Notes: generated by a model not told the origin, from the sequence alone. 64,000 nucleotides of DNA from Kordiimonadaceae bacterium (GCA_017640725.1 JAEPQB010000001.1:310001-374000); one strand, 5' to 3'. Counted from the first letter of the stretch, positions 38,286-47,443 are shown. Program-made: numbers and translations.

Positions 38286-40565
38286 ATGACAAATCAAACT
38301 GAGGAATGTGAGCATCATTCCCTAAACGCATTATTGAATGAAATTGATCCAATAGACGGCATTGCGGCACCTGCCAAAACTTCAATGGATCGCCGCAATT
38401 TCCTTAAAGTATTCGGTCTTGCAGGCGCCGGTTTTGTGTTGGCGTTCAACATGAACGGCGCCGGTGCCAAAGCTGGCGACACCGGCACCGATGCGGTTCA
38501 GGAACTCAATGCCTATGTCCGTGTGTCGACCGACGGCACCATCCATATCTATTCCAAAAACCCGGAGATTGGCCAGGGCATCAAAACGGCCATGCCCATG
38601 ATTATTGCCGAAGAGCTTGATGCCAATTGGCAAGATGTGAAGGTGGAGCAGTCGCCCATCAATGAGGCGCTGTTCGGCTGGCAAAATGCCGGCGGCTCTC
38701 GCTCTATCGCAACCAATTGGATTGCCATGCGCCAAGCGGGTGCTGCGGCGCGCCACATGCTCATTAAGGCGGCAGCCAAAAAATGGAACGTGCCGGCTTC
38801 AGAGTGCACCACTGAAAATAGTTCGGTGCTTCATAAAGCCACCAACAGGCGCGCAACATATGGCGACCTCGCCTCGTTGGCTGGGTCCCTTCCTATTCCG
38901 CAAACCTCTGACCTGAAACTGAAAGGCAGAGAAAACTTCTCTTTGCTCGGCTCACGCACTGCGGGGGTAGATAATCTTGCAGTTGTGACCGGCGCGCCCC
39001 TTTTTGGCATCGATCAAAACGTGCCCGGCATGCTCTATGCGGTTTATGAGAAATGCCCAGCCATCGGCGGCACTGTTGCCAGCGCAAACCTGGATGAAAT
39101 CAGGGCGCTACCGGGCGTAAAGCATGCTTTTGTTCTGGCCGGGAACAGCAATGACCTTGAACTGATGCCCGGCGTCGCTATCGTCGCGACATCAACCTGG
39201 GCCGCGTTTCAAGCCAAGTCACAGCTGATGGTCACCTGGGACGAAAGCAACGCCTCAAACGACAGCTGGACCGAGCTTCAACAACGGGCTGATGCATTAA
39301 AAAACAAACCCGGCGACAAGATTTTGCACCAAAAGGGCGATGTGAAAACCGCCCGCGACAGTGCAGCAAAATCAGTTGGCTCATTTTACCAGTATCAGTT
39401 CGCCGCGCACGCCAACCTGGAACCGCAAAACTGCACAGCATGGTACAAGGGCGGCACCATTGAGCTTTGGGCGCCCACACAGTCGCCCATAAGGGGCGTC
39501 AGGAGTGTTGCCCGTGTGCTTGGCTTAGACGAAGATGCAGTGACACTCCACCAAACACGCGTCGGTGGCGGGTTTGGTCGCCGACTGGTTAACGACTATG
39601 CATGTGAGGCTGCCGCCATCTCCCGGCACATTAAGGCGCCGGTTAAGCTGCAATGGACACGCGAAGACGACACCCAACATGACTTTTACCGGGCTGCCGG
39701 GTTTCACGCCTTTGAGGGCGGACTGGATGCCGACGGAAAGCTGTCTTATTGGCAAAACCACCTGATTACCTTCAGCCAGGACGGTGAAAAGCCGGTGATT
39801 GCAGGGGCACCGCGCCAGCCCGCAAGTGAGTTTCCGGCACAGCTTGTTGAGAATTTCACCCTGAGCCAATCCCTTCTGCCACTCAGAACCCGGTGTGGTT
39901 TGCTGCGCGCGCCTGGCTCTAATTCCCGCGCCTGGGCGATCCAAAGCTTCCTTCATGAAATGGCAGTCGCAGCGGACCGAGACCATCTGGAGTTTCTGCT
40001 TGAAGTCATGGGTGAACCACGGTGGCTACCGCCCCAAAACCCCTACAGCCTCAATACCGGCCGGGCCGCTGCTGTCATTAAGCTGGCTGCAGAAAAAGCG
40101 GGTTGGGGCAAGGCCCTTCCTACAGGGCGCGGGTTGGGGCTAGCGTTCCATTTCAGTCACGCCGGTCATTTTGCAGAAGTCGCCGAAGTTAGTGTTGATG
40201 CCTCAAACCACATAACAGTCCACAAGGTGGTTGTGGCCGCAGATATCGGAACGGTTATTAACCTAAGCGGCGCGGAAAACCAGTGTCAGGGGTCTGTTAT
40301 GGACGGTTTAAGCGTGATGGCAGAGCAGGAAATCACCATGGAACAGGGGCGCATTGAGCAAGCCAATTTTGACGCCTATCCACTACTGCGCATGTCAAGC
40401 GCACCGGATGTGGACGTTCATTTCATTGAAAGCAACTATCCGCCAACCGGTGCGGGCGAACCCGCGCTGCCACCGCTTGCCCCAGCAGTGTGCAATGCCA
40501 TTTTTGATGCAACCGGTCATCGGATACGAACCCTGCCCCTGTCCAAAGAAGGATATTCAATTTGA
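38286..40565 (+). CDS. Tat-exported molybdopterin hydroxylase large subunit (IorB/xanthine dehydrogenase family)
   Basis: A 759-residue molybdenum hydroxylase subunit resembling isoquinoline 1-oxidoreductase beta subunits. The Tat signal DRRNFLKVFGLAGAGFVLAF lies at residues 34-53 after an extended N-terminus. Cofactor features are the repeated [2-domain] arrangement, GGGFGRRLVNDYACEAA and the active-site Glu in GAGEPALPPLAPAV near the C-terminus. No 2Fe-2S small subunit or cytochrome partner is encoded next to it, so it is an orphan here. It diverges from the glpV-like gene across 182 bases. Substrate probably an aldehyde or N-heterocycle. Confidence 0.85.
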   Translation: MTNQTEECEHHSLNALLNEIDPIDGIAAPAKTSMDRRNFLKVFGLAGAGFVLAFNMNGAGAKAGDTGTDAVQELNAYVRVSTDGTIHIYSKNPEIGQGIKTAMPMIIAEELDANWQDVKVEQSPINEALFGWQNAGGSRSIATNWIAMRQAGAAARHMLIKAAAKKWNVPASECTTENSSVLHKATNRRATYGDLASLAGSLPIPQTSDLKLKGRENFSLLGSRTAGVDNLAVVTGAPLFGIDQNVPGMLYAVYEKCPAIGGTVASANLDEIRALPGVKHAFVLAGNSNDLELMPGVAIVATSTWAAFQAKSQLMVTWDESNASNDSWTELQQRADALKNKPGDKILHQKGDVKTARDSAAKSVGSFYQYQFAAHANLEPQNCTAWYKGGTIELWAPTQSPIRGVRSVARVLGLDEDAVTLHQTRVGGGFGRRLVNDYACEAAAISRHIKAPVKLQWTREDDTQHDFYRAAGFHAFEGGLDADGKLSYWQNHLITFSQDGEKPVIAGAPRQPASEFPAQLVENFTLSQSLLPLRTRCGLLRAPGSNSRAWAIQSFLHEMAVAADRDHLEFLLEVMGEPRWLPPQNPYSLNTGRAAAVIKLAAEKAGWGKALPTGRGLGLAFHFSHAGHFAEVAEVSVDASNHITVHKVVVAADIGTVINLSGAENQCQGSVMDGLSVMAEQEITMEQGRIEQANFDAYPLLRMSSAPDVDVHFIESNYPPTGAGEPALPPLAPAVCNAIFDATGHRIRTLPLSKEGYSI

Positions 40566-40684
40566 TGGCCTGAGAGGGGTTTGTTTCAAAGAACTTGTGG
40601 GGCGCGACGCCGGTGGCACGGAAGCAATCTCCGAACCGGAACAATCCCCAAAGTTGAGACACTCTGGGCCTTCAAGTAACCAGA

Positions 40685-41422
40685 TTAAGACAATTCCGCC
40701 GTCACAAGCCGATACCCAATATCCAGCTCCTTCAGCGCATTCATGTGGCCGTACCGTTCTTCCCACGCGCCTGACTTGAGGTCAGCTTCCAATTCTTGAA
40801 GCGCTTTCGGGGCTTCCTCCAGTTTGGCGAAGGTGGAAATGGCGGCCCGAACTTCGGGGTCCAGATAGGCATGTGGCCGCTGCCAATAGGCGCCCAAAAA
40901 CCCATCCGTGCAATCGTTTGGGATAGGAACGGAACTCACCTTCACTTCACCCAGCAGGTCCGCAAACTTAGCGATCGGTGGCATGATGGGCTGATCGAGT
41001 TCAATAATCTCTGGCAAATAGTCCGCGAGCCAAAAATATGGCGCCGCGGGGTCGAATGTGAGAATAACCAAACGCTCTTTTGCGACCCGCTGCATTTCTC
41101 GAATGCCCGCTTCAAAATTGGTCCAATGGTGAACAGTTAAAACCGCCATGGCTGCATCAAACTGATTGTCAGCAAAGGGAATATTTTCTGAAAACCCTTG
41201 CACCACCTTTGCTGCACCCTGGGGCCGCTGCTGGATCATTTCGGTGGAGGGCTCAAGTGCGGTGACATTGCGGTCGGTGGGCTCATACGAGCCGGTACCC
41301 GCGCCCACATTAAGGACCGTTTTTGCTTGCCCCAGCGCGCCGTGGATCGCTGCCGCGATGCGCGGGTCGGGCACACGCTTGCCCGTATAGCCTTTGCCGA
41401 TGGTGTCATAGATCGGTTTCAT
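40685..41422 (-). CDS. class I SAM-dependent methyltransferase
   Basis: A 245-residue methyltransferase with motif I LNVGAGTGSYE, an acidic residue at the end of strand 2 (VTALEPSTEM), ENIPFADNQFDAAMAVLTVHHW (methyltransferase type 11 pattern) and the strand-5 segment RLVILTFDP. I take the ATG at 41422; the TTG at 41452 in the track adds ten residues. Substrate unknown. It diverges from the MBL-like gene and shares no obvious pathway with its neighbours. Confidence 0.8.
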   Translation of the reverse strand: MKPIYDTIGKGYTGKRVPDPRIAAAIHGALGQAKTVLNVGAGTGSYEPTDRNVTALEPSTEMIQQRPQGAAKVVQGFSENIPFADNQFDAAMAVLTVHHWTNFEAGIREMQRVAKERLVILTFDPAAPYFWLADYLPEIIELDQPIMPPIAKFADLLGEVKVSSVPIPNDCTDGFLGAYWQRPHAYLDPEVRAAISTFAKLEEAPKALQELEADLKSGAWEERYGHMNALKELDIGYRLVTAELS

Positions 41423-41615
41423 TTTTTGTGCGCACCTTTCCCTCCACGTCAACTAGAGCGATTTCGCCTTCAAGACAGCAATTCGCATTAACGACAATTG
41501 CGCTCGCAGTACGCCAACGATGCTTTCCCAAGCATCTGTGCCCTCTTCAAGCACCCTTTCTCGGCGCTGAAGCGTATTGGGGTTACGTGCTGTAACTGCA
41601 ATATGGAGACCGCCT

Positions 41616-43100
41616 GTGCCGCCCAATTCACCGCATCCTTTCAGGGCATTTAAGTCACTGGTTTTGGGGTGGCTGATTCTACTCTCTTTTGTGAATGCCG
41701 CAAGCGCATCCGACGTGGAAGAGTATTTAGCGAAGCTGCATTCTCACTATGAAAAAACCCGGTCTATCAGTGCTTTTTCACTCAAACTTCATTTTCTGAA
41801 CAGGCAGTATCGAGACGAAAACTACTGGGACTTTCAGTCCCCGAATGTGCACATGTCGCAGCGGCTGGTTGAGGTAGATTTGGCAAAGCGGCATTTCTAC
41901 GACAATGATATCCTGTATTTTGCCGGCGGGCGTTTGTTCGACAGGGTTCAATTTCAAAACGACACTGAGAGCCTGTTTTATGAAAAAAGCGCCACCAGTA
42001 TTGGGCGCGCAGTTCTCCCCCGGGGCATGGATAATTTTGACCGTTTTAGGGGGCATATTCTGCTCAATGTGGACTTTTTGGCGGTAAGACCCCTTCTTGA
42101 AGAAACCGATATTGCAAACAGCGTCACGCTTCGTCGCGGCCGGGCACCGGGCACAACAGTGCTCGGCCATGAAAACGCAGAGGGCGGGCTCATCAGCTAC
42201 CATTTCCGTGACGACCCGGTCCAGTTGGTATCGATCGACCATCAGCCGCTCACTGGTTTTTTTGTCTATGACAACTATCAGACCAACCGAGGCCTCACAT
42301 ACGCGCGCACCGTAACCAAATATTACGGCAGCGAAACCGAACCGACTTACATCAGTTTCAATGACGATTTTGATGTAATCGACGGCGTGGACCCCGCCAA
42401 ATTGCGATTGCCGGACGGATACGGTCCGATGCTGGAACCCGGCGACGGTGTGCTGATTTCAGAGCAAATTGGCAAAGACCTGTACTTGGTGACAGACTCT
42501 GCCGCGATCGCGAACGTTTTGCTCAAAGTGTCCGGTGATAAAATCACAGTATTTGGCGGTGCGGTCGGTATCAGAACCGCGGAAAACATTCTCAGTTTTG
42601 CCCGAGACCAGTTCCCACAAAAGCGTGTCCGTTCAGTATATGTGACGCACCCACAAGGCAACCAGACAGCCGGGCTTAAAGTGTTTGCTGACCAGGGCAT
42701 CACCATACTTGCTGATGACTATACAATCGCCGCCCTGAAAGCCGGATCGCGCTTTGGCGGTGACGCTGAGGATTTCCACTTTACGACCACCAAGCACGGT
42801 GATGCCTTCGACGGCATGCGCTTTTTTGTTCTCGAAAACCTGCATTCAAAAAGGCAGGGGTTTGTGTATTTTCAGGACAGTGGCATCATCTTTCAGTCCC
42901 ACTTCCTGCATGTACCCAGAGACAATACAATTGCCAAAGTTGTGCCCAGCTACAGCAGAGCCTTCATTGATTTTATCAGGGCACAAAATCTCACGATCAA
43001 ACGGATTGTTGGCAACTATAGGAATAACAACATTACACCTGCGATCGTCGACAAAACCTATGAAGCCAGCGTGTCGGCAAAATCACGCTTCAGCCAATAA
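41616..43100 (+). CDS. secreted MBL-fold protein lacking the HxHxDH metal motif
   Basis: A 494-residue exported protein (signal peptide VLGWLILLSFVNAASA) whose C-terminal half follows the metallo-beta-lactamase fold: strand pattern LYLVTDSAAIANVLLKVSGDKITVFGGAVGIRTAENIL, then YVTHPQGNQTAGLKVFADQGITILAD. The place of the zinc motif HxHxDHxGG reads HPQGNQTAG (H345 only), so the metal ligands are missing and hydrolase activity is unlikely. The N-terminal half is an unassigned beta-rich domain. The ORF track start at 41577 is a TTG; I chose the GTG at 41616 because GGAG stands seven bases upstream. Function unknown; a binding or scaffolding role is possible. Confidence 0.7.
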   Translation: MPPNSPHPFRAFKSLVLGWLILLSFVNAASASDVEEYLAKLHSHYEKTRSISAFSLKLHFLNRQYRDENYWDFQSPNVHMSQRLVEVDLAKRHFYDNDILYFAGGRLFDRVQFQNDTESLFYEKSATSIGRAVLPRGMDNFDRFRGHILLNVDFLAVRPLLEETDIANSVTLRRGRAPGTTVLGHENAEGGLISYHFRDDPVQLVSIDHQPLTGFFVYDNYQTNRGLTYARTVTKYYGSETEPTYISFNDDFDVIDGVDPAKLRLPDGYGPMLEPGDGVLISEQIGKDLYLVTDSAAIANVLLKVSGDKITVFGGAVGIRTAENILSFARDQFPQKRVRSVYVTHPQGNQTAGLKVFADQGITILADDYTIAALKAGSRFGGDAEDFHFTTTKHGDAFDGMRFFVLENLHSKRQGFVYFQDSGIIFQSHFLHVPRDNTIAKVVPSYSRAFIDFIRAQNLTIKRIVGNYRNNNITPAIVDKTYEASVSAKSRFSQ

Positions 43101-43108
43101 GACTGGCG

Positions 43109-43816
43109 CTAATCGGTGGACTGCGTTTTCTGTATGTTTGCTAAAAACGCGGCCAAATGCTGATGACGTGATTTGCGCGCTATATCGATAGCTGATTGGC
43201 CTTCATTATCTAGGGCGTCCAATGGGGTACCTGCCTCAATCAGCAAGGTGGCGATTTTCTGTAACTCTTCGTCGTCATCGATGAAGGGATCATCTGCCAG
43301 GCGCATGACAGTGGTCTGCCCCTTCTCGTTTCGCACGTCTGCAGCGGCGCCATTTTTAAGCAGGCACTCCACCAGTTCATGGCCTTCAAAACCTGCGTCC
43401 ATGAGCGCAGTGGCCCCATAGTCATCACGGGCATTCACGTTGATGCCCTTGTCGATAAAAAATTGGGCCATTTCCGCGCTTGTCACCGAATGCAAAGGCG
43501 TGCCGCCGATACTGGACTTGATGGCAAGGTCGGCGCCATGCGCCAACAGAATTTCAGCAATTTCTGTTGACGTGGCATTGTGAATTGCAGTCTCCCCATC
43601 TGCGTCATGCCGATGGTTGGCGTCGGCGCCGTGCTCCAGCAGAAGTTTCAGCATGTGGGCTTGCTGGGCCGACCGGTTGTAGACCACCCGAAAAATAGGG
43701 GTCTGGCCGTATGGGTCTAACTGGTTGGGGTCAGCGCCCGCTTTCAGCGCTGCCTCCAACTCATCAACCCGCTTCCAGGAAATCAGCTCGTACAAGTCGA
43801 TATCAATTTCCGCCAT
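43109..43816 (-). CDS. ankyrin-repeat protein
   Basis: A 235-residue protein built of about six ankyrin repeats, for example VDELEAALKAGADPNQLDPYGQTPIFRVV, LKLLLEHGADANHRHDADGETAIHNA, EILLAHGADLAIKSSIGGTPLHSV and LLIEAGTPLDALDNEGQSAIDIA. No signal peptide or other domain is present, so it is probably a cytoplasmic protein-interaction module. The ATG at 43816 has GGGGGA upstream and is preferred to the GTG at 43831. It converges on the MBL-like gene with eight bases between stops. Confidence 0.85.
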   Translation of the reverse strand: MAEIDIDLYELISWKRVDELEAALKAGADPNQLDPYGQTPIFRVVYNRSAQQAHMLKLLLEHGADANHRHDADGETAIHNATSTEIAEILLAHGADLAIKSSIGGTPLHSVTSAEMAQFFIDKGINVNARDDYGATALMDAGFEGHELVECLLKNGAAADVRNEKGQTTVMRLADDPFIDDDEELQKIATLLIEAGTPLDALDNEGQSAIDIARKSRHQHLAAFLANIQKTQSTD

Positions 43817-43962
43817 TAGCGCGTCCCCCACCGTGAAAGTACATTATCACCTATTCGTCTTGTTTATCACGCACTTATTCGTTCAGGGCACAGTTGAATA
43901 GAGTTCACGCTGTGGCTTATAGTTGTGGACAGATTTTTTCCTTCGACACGCTAAGGACCCAA

Positions 43963-45147
43963 ATGACGCGTTTTTTTCGGCTACCCCCGTGGGGCTCAAG
44001 GATATCTATTTCAGGCCTCATGTTGCTGCTTTTTCCAGGGGCAACATACCCGGCCCTAGCGGCTGAAACCTTGGCGCCCTCGCCGACCCAGGGCGACATT
44101 ATCCTGCTCGCCATTTTTGTCATGGGTGCGCTGGTTTTTTCTTTCATCTGCTCAGTGGCTGAAGCCGTGCTTCTGAGTATTACGCCGTCCTTCATTGAAA
44201 AAATCAGGGCCGAGCAGCCTGAGCGGGCGGATGCACTGAAAGCACTCAGGCAGGACAATGTGGACAGGTCGCTGGCCGCCATTTTAACCGTCAACACAAT
44301 CGCGCACACGGTGGGGGCCATCGCGTCTGGCGCGCAGGCAACGGTTGTGTTTGGCAGCACCTGGATCGGTCTGTTTTCGGGTATCATGACCCTTGCGATA
44401 TTGTTCCTGTCAGAAATTATCCCAAAAACCATCGGTGCCGTTTATTGGACCAGCCTTGTTGGCCCCACCATGGTTTTCATTCGGCTTTCGATAAAGCTTT
44501 TGTATCCCCTGATCTGGATATCTGAAGGACTGACGAAACTGATTGCACGCGGCAAGCCGGTCCACCCCTTCAGCCGGGATGAATTTCTCGCCATGACCAA
44601 CATTGGGGAGCGCAGCGGCGAGATCAAAGAACATGAAGCCCGTATCGTGCGCAACCTGATCCATTTTGGTTCTTTGACAGCCGAAGATATAATGACGCCG
44701 CGCACTGTGGTGGCGGCCCTTCAGCAAGACACCGTGGTGAGTGATGCAGCAACTGAAATGCTCACCCACGCGTTCTCACGTTTTCCTGTTTTTGGCAAAG
44801 ACATTGATGACATTGTCGGGCTTGTTCTCAGGGACGAGATACTTGCGCTTGAAGCCAAGGATGAAGGCGACAAACCGCTGAGTGCAGTCAAACGCGACAT
44901 TCAGCATATTGAAGCCGATATTTCCCTACCGGCGCTGTTGGAGCATTTTCTGGATAGTCGTCAGCACATCGCCCTGGTTGTCGACACATATGGCGGCACC
45001 AAAGGTATTGTTTCGCTTGAGGACGTGATTGAAGCGCTTTTGGGCATGGAGATTATGGACGAGATGGACAATGTCGAAGATATGCGCCAACTCGCTCGCA
45101 AACAATGGCTGGCCCGCGCGAAGAAATTGGGCATCGACCCCGAGTGA
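43963..45147 (+). CDS. CNNM/CorC-type membrane protein (DUF21 + CBS domains)
   Basis: A 394-residue protein: an N-terminal hydrophobic leader (ISGLMLLLFPGATYPALA), a DUF21/CNNM transmembrane domain (residues about 50-190; FICSVAEAVLLSITPSFIEK, LFLSEIIPKTIGAVYW) and a CBS pair (about 225-350; VRNLIHFGSLTAEDIMTPRT, ALVVDTYGGTKGIVSLEDVIEALLG). Relatives handle magnesium or cobalt export or membrane stress; there is no CorC_HlyC C-terminal domain, only a short basic tail. The start at 43963, with AAGGA upstream, replaces the track start at 43894. Confidence 0.83.
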   Translation: MTRFFRLPPWGSRISISGLMLLLFPGATYPALAAETLAPSPTQGDIILLAIFVMGALVFSFICSVAEAVLLSITPSFIEKIRAEQPERADALKALRQDNVDRSLAAILTVNTIAHTVGAIASGAQATVVFGSTWIGLFSGIMTLAILFLSEIIPKTIGAVYWTSLVGPTMVFIRLSIKLLYPLIWISEGLTKLIARGKPVHPFSRDEFLAMTNIGERSGEIKEHEARIVRNLIHFGSLTAEDIMTPRTVVAALQQDTVVSDAATEMLTHAFSRFPVFGKDIDDIVGLVLRDEILALEAKDEGDKPLSAVKRDIQHIEADISLPALLEHFLDSRQHIALVVDTYGGTKGIVSLEDVIEALLGMEIMDEMDNVEDMRQLARKQWLARAKKLGIDPE

Positions 45148-45212
45148 GCGGTTGGGAAGCCGCTCATGAACCGACTTATCGGCTGGAGGGGTAGGATCAA
45201 TGCCCAAAAGGC

Positions 45213-45818
45213 TTAGGCTTTGCGCGCGACCTGGAAACGCACAAACGAGGCGATGACGGCGATAAGGGTAAGCGTGATCGTGACGGCGTTTGCCAAGCTG
45301 TGTGACAGAAAAGCCCACGCGACCATTGTGCCAATGCCTGCAAGCATCAGGCTGATACCTGAAAACCTGCCTGCAGCTTGTGCGGCTTGAGCCGTTAGTT
45401 TGCGCAGCTCCAGCGTCTTCTGGGAAAAGACCACCTTCGGCGTTGCGTTACCCAGGATCACAGTGAAGACACCAATCCCAAAGCCGAACAATCGGTCGCT
45501 CGCTTGTGCATCAAGAAGCCCGTAAATCTTCAACACTGCCAAGGCTTGTGAAACCAGAAGAACAGCGCCCGCGGCATAAATGGCGCCAGTAGCCTGCCCT
45601 CTTTCGCTTTCGGTCTGGTCATCAAGTGAATGCCTGCTGTCTGTCGCGCCAACAAAAAGCCATGCGCCGCCTAACATCACGATTGGGAGGCCGATGATCA
45701 TTGCAGTTTGCCAAAGGGTGGCAACCATGCCGTTAAGCACGAGCGGCGTAACGCTGATCGCCAGGGAAGCGATGGCATACAGACCGAGCACCGTTGTAAA
45801 TTTTTTATAGGTTGTCAT
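45213..45818 (-). CDS. SdpI-like membrane protein
   Basis: A 201-residue protein with about six membrane segments. The central LFGFGIGVFTVILGNATPKVV and following AAGRFSGISLMLAGI resemble the GNY(L/M)PK and GRL...G segments of SdpI-family proteins. It starts five bases after the ArsR-type gene, so the two form an operon, the order seen for SdpR-SdpI of Bacillus, where SdpI is an immunity and signalling protein. Whether this protein gives immunity to any toxin is unknown; no toxin gene is nearby. Assignment is by partial motif and context. Confidence 0.6.
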   Translation of the reverse strand: MTTYKKFTTVLGLYAIASLAISVTPLVLNGMVATLWQTAMIIGLPIVMLGGAWLFVGATDSRHSLDDQTESERGQATGAIYAAGAVLLVSQALAVLKIYGLLDAQASDRLFGFGIGVFTVILGNATPKVVFSQKTLELRKLTAQAAQAAGRFSGISLMLAGIGTMVAWAFLSHSLANAVTITLTLIAVIASFVRFQVARKA

Positions 45819-45823
45819 AGGTT

Positions 45824-46132
45824 TTACTCCTCAATTCCCGGCTGTCGAATCCCGGGGTCTGTTTTGTGTTCCATATTCAACCCCACCGTTTCGGCGAAGC
45901 CGCGGAGAGCGTCCTCAAGCACCGACATTTTGGCGTGATAGATCACTTGCTTGCCTGCCTTTTCGCCCTCAATTAAGTCAGCACTTTTCAGCACTGAAAA
46001 ATGGGCAGACATGGTCGGTTGCGACACGTCAAATTGCTCGCCGATTTCACCGGCACTCATGGGTTTTTCCCGCAACAGCTCTAGGATACGCCGCCGTGTT
46101 GGGTCGGATATGGCTTTAAATATCGTGTTCAT
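45824..46132 (-). CDS. ArsR/SdpR-type transcriptional repressor
   Basis: A 102-residue winged-helix protein: FKAISDPTRRRILELLREKPMSAGEIGEQFDVSQPTMSAHFSVLKSADLIEGEKAGKQVIYHA. No metal-binding ELCVCDL cysteine motif is present, so it is of the SdpR/autorepressor type rather than a metal sensor. The frame in the track starts at 46213; the ATG at 46132 begins the canonical N-terminus, and the frame before it runs through a palindrome and the neighbouring terminator. It probably represses its own operon through that palindrome. Confidence 0.88.
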   Translation of the reverse strand: MNTIFKAISDPTRRRILELLREKPMSAGEIGEQFDVSQPTMSAHFSVLKSADLIEGEKAGKQVIYHAKMSVLEDALRGFAETVGLNMEHKTDPGIRQPGIEE

Positions 46133-46138
46133 GAATTT

Positions 46139-46162
46139 ACATATAGCTATACGTCTATATGT
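46139..46162 (-). promoter_or_regulatory. palindromic operator of the ArsR/SdpI-like operon
   Basis: ACATATAG (46139-46146), 8-base spacer CTATACGT, CTATATGT (46155-46162): a perfect 8-bp inverted repeat seven bases upstream of the ArsR-type start codon. Its position and symmetry fit a dimeric winged-helix autorepressor. Confidence 0.7.
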
Positions 46163-46174
46163 TGTCAACCAGCA

Positions 46175-46207
46175 TAAAAAAAAATGCCGCGAAAATATCC
46201 GCGGCAT
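46175..46207 (-). terminator. terminator of the serine hydrolase gene
   Basis: On the minus strand ATGCCGCG, 8-base loop, CGCGGCAT followed by an unbroken run of T: a textbook intrinsic terminator 48 bases after the stop at 46256. It also insulates the ArsR operator from upstream transcription. Confidence 0.85.
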
Positions 46208-46255
46208 CTCCATAATGATTTGATATTATTGGGTTAATTGCAAATTCTTTGAGCG

Positions 46256-47443
46256 CTACCGTGCCGCAAAATGCCCAACAATGGCTGCCGCCGCAGCCCG
46301 ATAATGCTTGTGATAGTCGGTTCCAACCGCCGCTGGTGCGTTGCTGTGAACAGCAATAACAAGGTCCCGTTTCGGGTCGATGAAAATCATCTGGCCAAAT
46401 ATCCCGCTGGCCGTGTAGGCACCATCCTGAAGCAGCCACCATTTATAGCCGTATCCGTCGAACCCCTTAGACGGCGTGGTCGCCATGTCCATCCAGCCTT
46501 CTGGTAAGATGCTTTCGCCCGATGGCAGCATGCCCCCTTTTTTGGCAACCAAACCCATTCGCGCGTAATCGCGCAGGCTGGCACTAATGCAGCAACCGCC
46601 AGTTTCCTGCCCGTTGGGGGCTGCAAGAAGCCAGGTGGCGTCATGTTCCATACCAAAGGCCTGCCAGATCTTGTCATTCATGTAAGTCGCTGCGTTATTG
46701 CCAATCGCAGCCCGCAATATCTCACCGGCAAGATTGCTTTCGGCAGTATTGTAATTAAACACCTCGCCCGCAGGGTGCGCGCGTTTCAGTTTGCTGATGT
46801 AATCTGTCAGTGCAACGCCCTGATGCGCGCCTGCCTGCGCCACGTCAGACTCGGGGTCTTCATAGTTTTCATTCCAGGCAATGCCAGAGGCCATTTGCAG
46901 GATATGGCGGACCTTCACGCTACCATAATCTGTGCCACGCAAACGTGGCAGATAGGTCTCAACTGTGTCATCAAGGCTCGTAATGTACCCGTCCTTGAGC
47001 GCAGCGCCGATCAGTGTCGAAGTGAAGGACTTTGTGACGGAAAAGGAAACCCAGGTGCTTTCCGGTGTATGGTCGGGCGCATAATGCTCCAGCCGGATGG
47101 TATCGCCCTGAAGAACCGCCATACCCATCAAAGGCTCCTGCCCAAGCAAGCTTTCAACCGTGAAGTTTTGACCGTCAACCGAGTATGTCACCCCCATCAA
47201 ACTTGCGTCCAACTCTGTGGCAAGCGGATATGGAGTGCCGGAGGCTGGCAACGCGCGCGATGGTGCGAACCGGTCCATATGCGCAAACGCAACACGACGA
47301 TCTGCGTCATTCAAGAACAACAGATTGCTGGTACCCTCTGATTGCATGCGTTGTTGCAATTCTGTGATCGCAGCCTCATCGGCCGCCAATGCAGCCGGAC
47401 TCATCAAGCTTACAAGCGCAAGCACGCGAACGATTGATTTCAC
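46256..47443 (-). CDS. secreted serine hydrolase, beta-lactamase (class C/DD-peptidase) family
   Basis: A 395-residue protein with signal peptide (VRVLALVSLMSPAALA) and the penicillin-binding fold motifs SVTK (in SFSVTKSFTSTLIG) as SxxK and YNT (in FNYNTAESNLAGEIL) as YxN. The usual KTG motif is replaced in the segment TASGIFGQMIFIDPKRD, as in many esterase-like members. The C-terminus carries KGFDGYGYKWWL, common in this group. It could be an esterase or peptidase; beta-lactam resistance is not implied. AGGACC precedes the ATG. Confidence 0.85.
   Translation of the reverse strand: MKSIVRVLALVSLMSPAALAADEAAITELQQRMQSEGTSNLLFLNDADRRVAFAHMDRFAPSRALPASGTPYPLATELDASLMGVTYSVDGQNFTVESLLGQEPLMGMAVLQGDTIRLEHYAPDHTPESTWVSFSVTKSFTSTLIGAALKDGYITSLDDTVETYLPRLRGTDYGSVKVRHILQMASGIAWNENYEDPESDVAQAGAHQGVALTDYISKLKRAHPAGEVFNYNTAESNLAGEILRAAIGNNAATYMNDKIWQAFGMEHDATWLLAAPNGQETGGCCISASLRDYARMGLVAKKGGMLPSGESILPEGWMDMATTPSKGFDGYGYKWWLLQDGAYTASGIFGQMIFIDPKRDLVIAVHSNAPAAVGTDYHKHYRAAAAAIVGHFAAR

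Noticed and set aside
43109-43816. Secreted effector or toxin-immunity role for the ankyrin protein
   Set aside because: No secretion signal, toxin domain or secretion-system gene nearby; ankyrin repeats alone do not imply this.
45145-45166. Terminator after the CNNM gene (TGAGCGG/CCGCTCA)
   Set aside because: A 7-bp stem is present but with an 8-base loop and no T-run on either strand; left uncalled.
46643-47341. 232-aa plus-strand ORF
   Set aside because: Antisense to the serine hydrolase gene, whose SxxK and YxN motifs are on the minus strand.
46256-47443. Beta-lactam resistance gene
   Set aside because: The fold family is right, but the KTG motif is altered and most such chromosomal proteins are esterases or peptidases; sequence does not support resistance.
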